Assembly (NCBI RefSeq): GCF_004770995.1
Contig: NZ_RQHW01000013.1
Location: 124,001-188,000, forward strand
DNA from: Leptospira idonii
Lineage (GTDB): Bacteria > Spirochaetota > Leptospiria > Leptospirales > Leptospiraceae
Reading direction: 5' to 3'
Length of the DNA stretch: 64,000 nucleotides
Shown: in pieces, positions 62,678 to 64,000 of the stretch
Numbering within the stretch: position 1 is the stretch's first letter
Layout: each line of letters starts with the position of its first letter
Notes under the pieces: generated by a model
Databases searched by the model: none
What the model saw: only the letters and a program-made list of their open reading frames with translations
Told to the model about the DNA's origin: nothing
Made by a program: the position numbers and the translations under genes

Positions 62678-62696
62678 GTGGGATTTTTATCTCACC
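62677..62696 (+). terminator. Hairpin after the HD-GYP gene
   Basis: GGTGGGAT (62677-62684), loop TTTT, ATCTCACC (62689-62696): an 8-bp stem with one G-T pair beginning at the last base of the stop codon. No long T run follows. The rest of the gap to 62839 is AT-rich and without a gene. Confidence 0.4.
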
Positions 62697-62839
62697 GTTT
62701 CACTCAATTCTTATAAATCCTCCTCAATTTTAAATTTCATTTCGTATGTAACTTCTTTTTTCGCTTAATTTTCAAAAATATATCCCGATTTGGAATAAAA
62801 ATGTTGTTTACTTGATATATTCTATTATAGGATAGTGTG

Positions 62840-64000
62840 ATGGCCATTAGGTTGTTTCACGAAAAAATTTACATGCCTATTCAAGAATATGTAAAACAAA
62901 TTCAGCACAGATTGACCTTTGGGGTAGCGACAGAGCACAGTTATCGAGGAGATCTGCAGTCGCTTCTCAGTCAATTGGTGGAAGGAATCGTGATTACCAA
63001 CGAGCCCAAAAGGCAGAAATGCGGTGCGCCGGATTATATCATACATCGCAAAGAAGTTCCGTTAGGCTATATCGAAGCGAAAAACATAGGAATCGACTTG
63101 GATAAAGCTGAAAAATCGGAACAACTCAAAAGATATTTAAGAAGTTTAGACAATCTGATCCTTTCCGACTATTTGGAATTTCGATTCTATCGATCCGGAC
63201 AAAAAGTAAAACGAATCAAACTTGCCTCTCTTGAAAGAGGAAATTTAAAAGTTCATTCCGAAAATTTTAAGAACTTTGAAACGCATATACAAAGTTTTTG
63301 CAACTTCCAAGGCCAAACCATCGATTCTGCGGAAAAATTAGCCAAGATGATGGCACAAAAAGCGAAAATGATGGAAGAAGTTTTGTACAACGCATTGAAG
63401 GAAGAAGATCCGAACAACAGTTTGAGAGACCAATTTTATGCATTTCGTAAAATTTTGATTCATGATTTGGATGAGAAAACATTCTCCGATATTTATGCGC
63501 AAACAATCGCTTATGGTTTGTTTGCTGCCAGGTTGAACGATGGAAACGGAAACGATTTCAGTCGTCTGGAAGCCAGAGAATTGATTTCCAAATCCAATCC
63601 CTTTTTAAGAAATCTTTTCGATTATATATCGGGAGTGCAACTGGATGAAAGAGTTTCTTGGATCGTGGACGATCTTGCCGATATATTCAGAGCAACTAAC
63701 TTACATTCCATATTATCGGATTTCGGAAAAGCAACCGCTCAAAACGATCCCTTTCTGCATTTTTACGAAACATTTTTATCAGCCTATGATCCTAAACTCA
63801 GAAGATCCAGAGGAGTGTATTACACTCCCGAACCGGTCGTTAATTTTATCGTAAGAGCGGTGGATGAAGTTTTGAAAGACGAATTTTCATTGGAGAAGGG
63901 TCTTGCGGAAAATAGAAAGATCACGATCAAATATAACTCCGATGAGCCGGACAAAAGATCCAAAACCGGATACAAACAAATAGATAAAGAAGTTCATCAG
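62840..64000 (+). CDS. Fused restriction nuclease-N6-adenine methyltransferase (type IIG/ISP-like), N-terminal 387 residues, cut by window end
   Basis: Starts ATG 62840 with AGGA 7 bases upstream and stays open to the window end. An N-terminal PD-(D/E)xK nuclease is visible: CGAPDYIIHR (Asp65) then LGYIEAKNIG (Glu79, Lys81). A long helical region follows, then LRRSRGVYYTPEPVVNFIV near 320-335, the entry to the N6-adenine methyltransferase. There is no room for a helicase between, so it fits type IIG-like enzymes rather than true type ISP. The methyltransferase catalytic motif and specificity domain lie beyond the window. Confidence 0.82.
   Translation, partial: MAIRLFHEKIYMPIQEYVKQIQHRLTFGVATEHSYRGDLQSLLSQLVEGIVITNEPKRQKCGAPDYIIHRKEVPLGYIEAKNIGIDLDKAEKSEQLKRYLRSLDNLILSDYLEFRFYRSGQKVKRIKLASLERGNLKVHSENFKNFETHIQSFCNFQGQTIDSAEKLAKMMAQKAKMMEEVLYNALKEEDPNNSLRDQFYAFRKILIHDLDEKTFSDIYAQTIAYGLFAARLNDGNGNDFSRLEARELISKSNPFLRNLFDYISGVQLDERVSWIVDDLADIFRATNLHSILSDFGKATAQNDPFLHFYETFLSAYDPKLRRSRGVYYTPEPVVNFIVRAVDEVLKDEFSLEKGLAENRKITIKYNSDEPDKRSKTGYKQIDKEVHQ

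Noticed and set aside
1..64000. CRISPR arrays, rRNA, tRNA genes, transposase genes
   Set aside because: No regularly spaced repeats, no rRNA-like sequence, no tRNA cloverleaf with matching arms apart from tmRNA, and no transposase motifs were seen by eye.

Overview
The window looks like chromosome from a spirochaete of the Leptospira type. I infer this from the gene families, not from a database search. Pointers are about 40% G+C by eye, many short-signal lipoproteins (lipobox often ending F-x-S-C), a MarR regulator of a form I recall from Leptospira, a TlyA protein, a MotB-like protein, a one-piece tmRNA gene, frequent TTG/GTG starts, and many multi-domain sensor kinases. Most of it is ordinary core genome in short overlapping operons. 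One horizontally acquired arsenic block and one non-coding, heavily structured interval beside the tmRNA gene stand out.

Layout. 1-5.6 kb: a cut MarR gene, a DUF4139 exported protein, mtnP, a STAS protein with galK, and pgi. 5.6-14.3 kb: a murU-amgK pair (cell-wall sugar recycling), two overlapping sensor kinases, an alpha/beta hydrolase, a lone receiver, tlyA and a polyprenyl synthase. 14.3-18.6 kb: ndk, a CPA2 antiporter, coaD, argG. 18.7-21.9 kb: an exported amidohydrolase-like lipoprotein followed by a small subunit and a GMC oxidoreductase. 22-24.5 kb: a small membrane protein, a 23S rRNA uracil methyltransferase and pyrD. 24.6-28.4 kb: a sensor kinase, a receiver fused to an RsbW-like ATPase, and a SpoIIE-type phosphatase, probably one partner-switching circuit. 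28.5-32.1 kb: a four-gene set (SGNH hydrolase, a 50-residue DUF5989 protein, SxtJ, carbamoyltransferase) matching the sxtI-J-K-L block of saxitoxin clusters in content. 32.2-35.2 kb: a TPR-M23 peptidase expressed from a near-consensus promoter with almost no leader, and a HisKA_2-type kinase.

35.15-36.37 kb: a gene-free stretch of inverted repeats, including a three-armed element at 35703-35801. It abuts a 19-bp direct copy of the tmRNA 3' end; the second copy lies in the tmRNA gene (36017-36366, minus strand, tag ANNEFALAA). This looks like the scar or remnant of an element that used ssrA as its attachment site.

36.4-44.4 kb: a lipoprotein/MotB-like operon, an M14-like peptidase, glpF, maeB, a phasin-like gene behind two tandem palindromes of the form TGC-N3-GCA, and another lipoprotein. 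44.5-46.9 kb: exbB-exbD-exbD-tonB. 46.9-49.8 kb: the tail of a broken gene, then arsR-DUF6428-acr3-arsC. Two of these genes have the same operator lying inside an 18-bp promoter spacer; the set resembles Bacteroidetes ars operons. 49.8-64 kb: a BtuF-like protein without a signal peptide, trkA-trkH, an adenosine deaminase-like protein, a MATE exporter, an NTE-type patatin phospholipase with a cyclic-nucleotide domain, a large MHYT hybrid kinase with an HD-GYP response regulator, and the first 387 codons of a fused nuclease/N6-adenine methyltransferase cut by the window end.

Start codons were chosen from ribosome-binding sites where visible. Several genes (pyrD, motB-like, tlyA, ispA, tonB, arsC, trkH) appear to start at TTG or GTG. 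Domain positions are hand counts and approximate.
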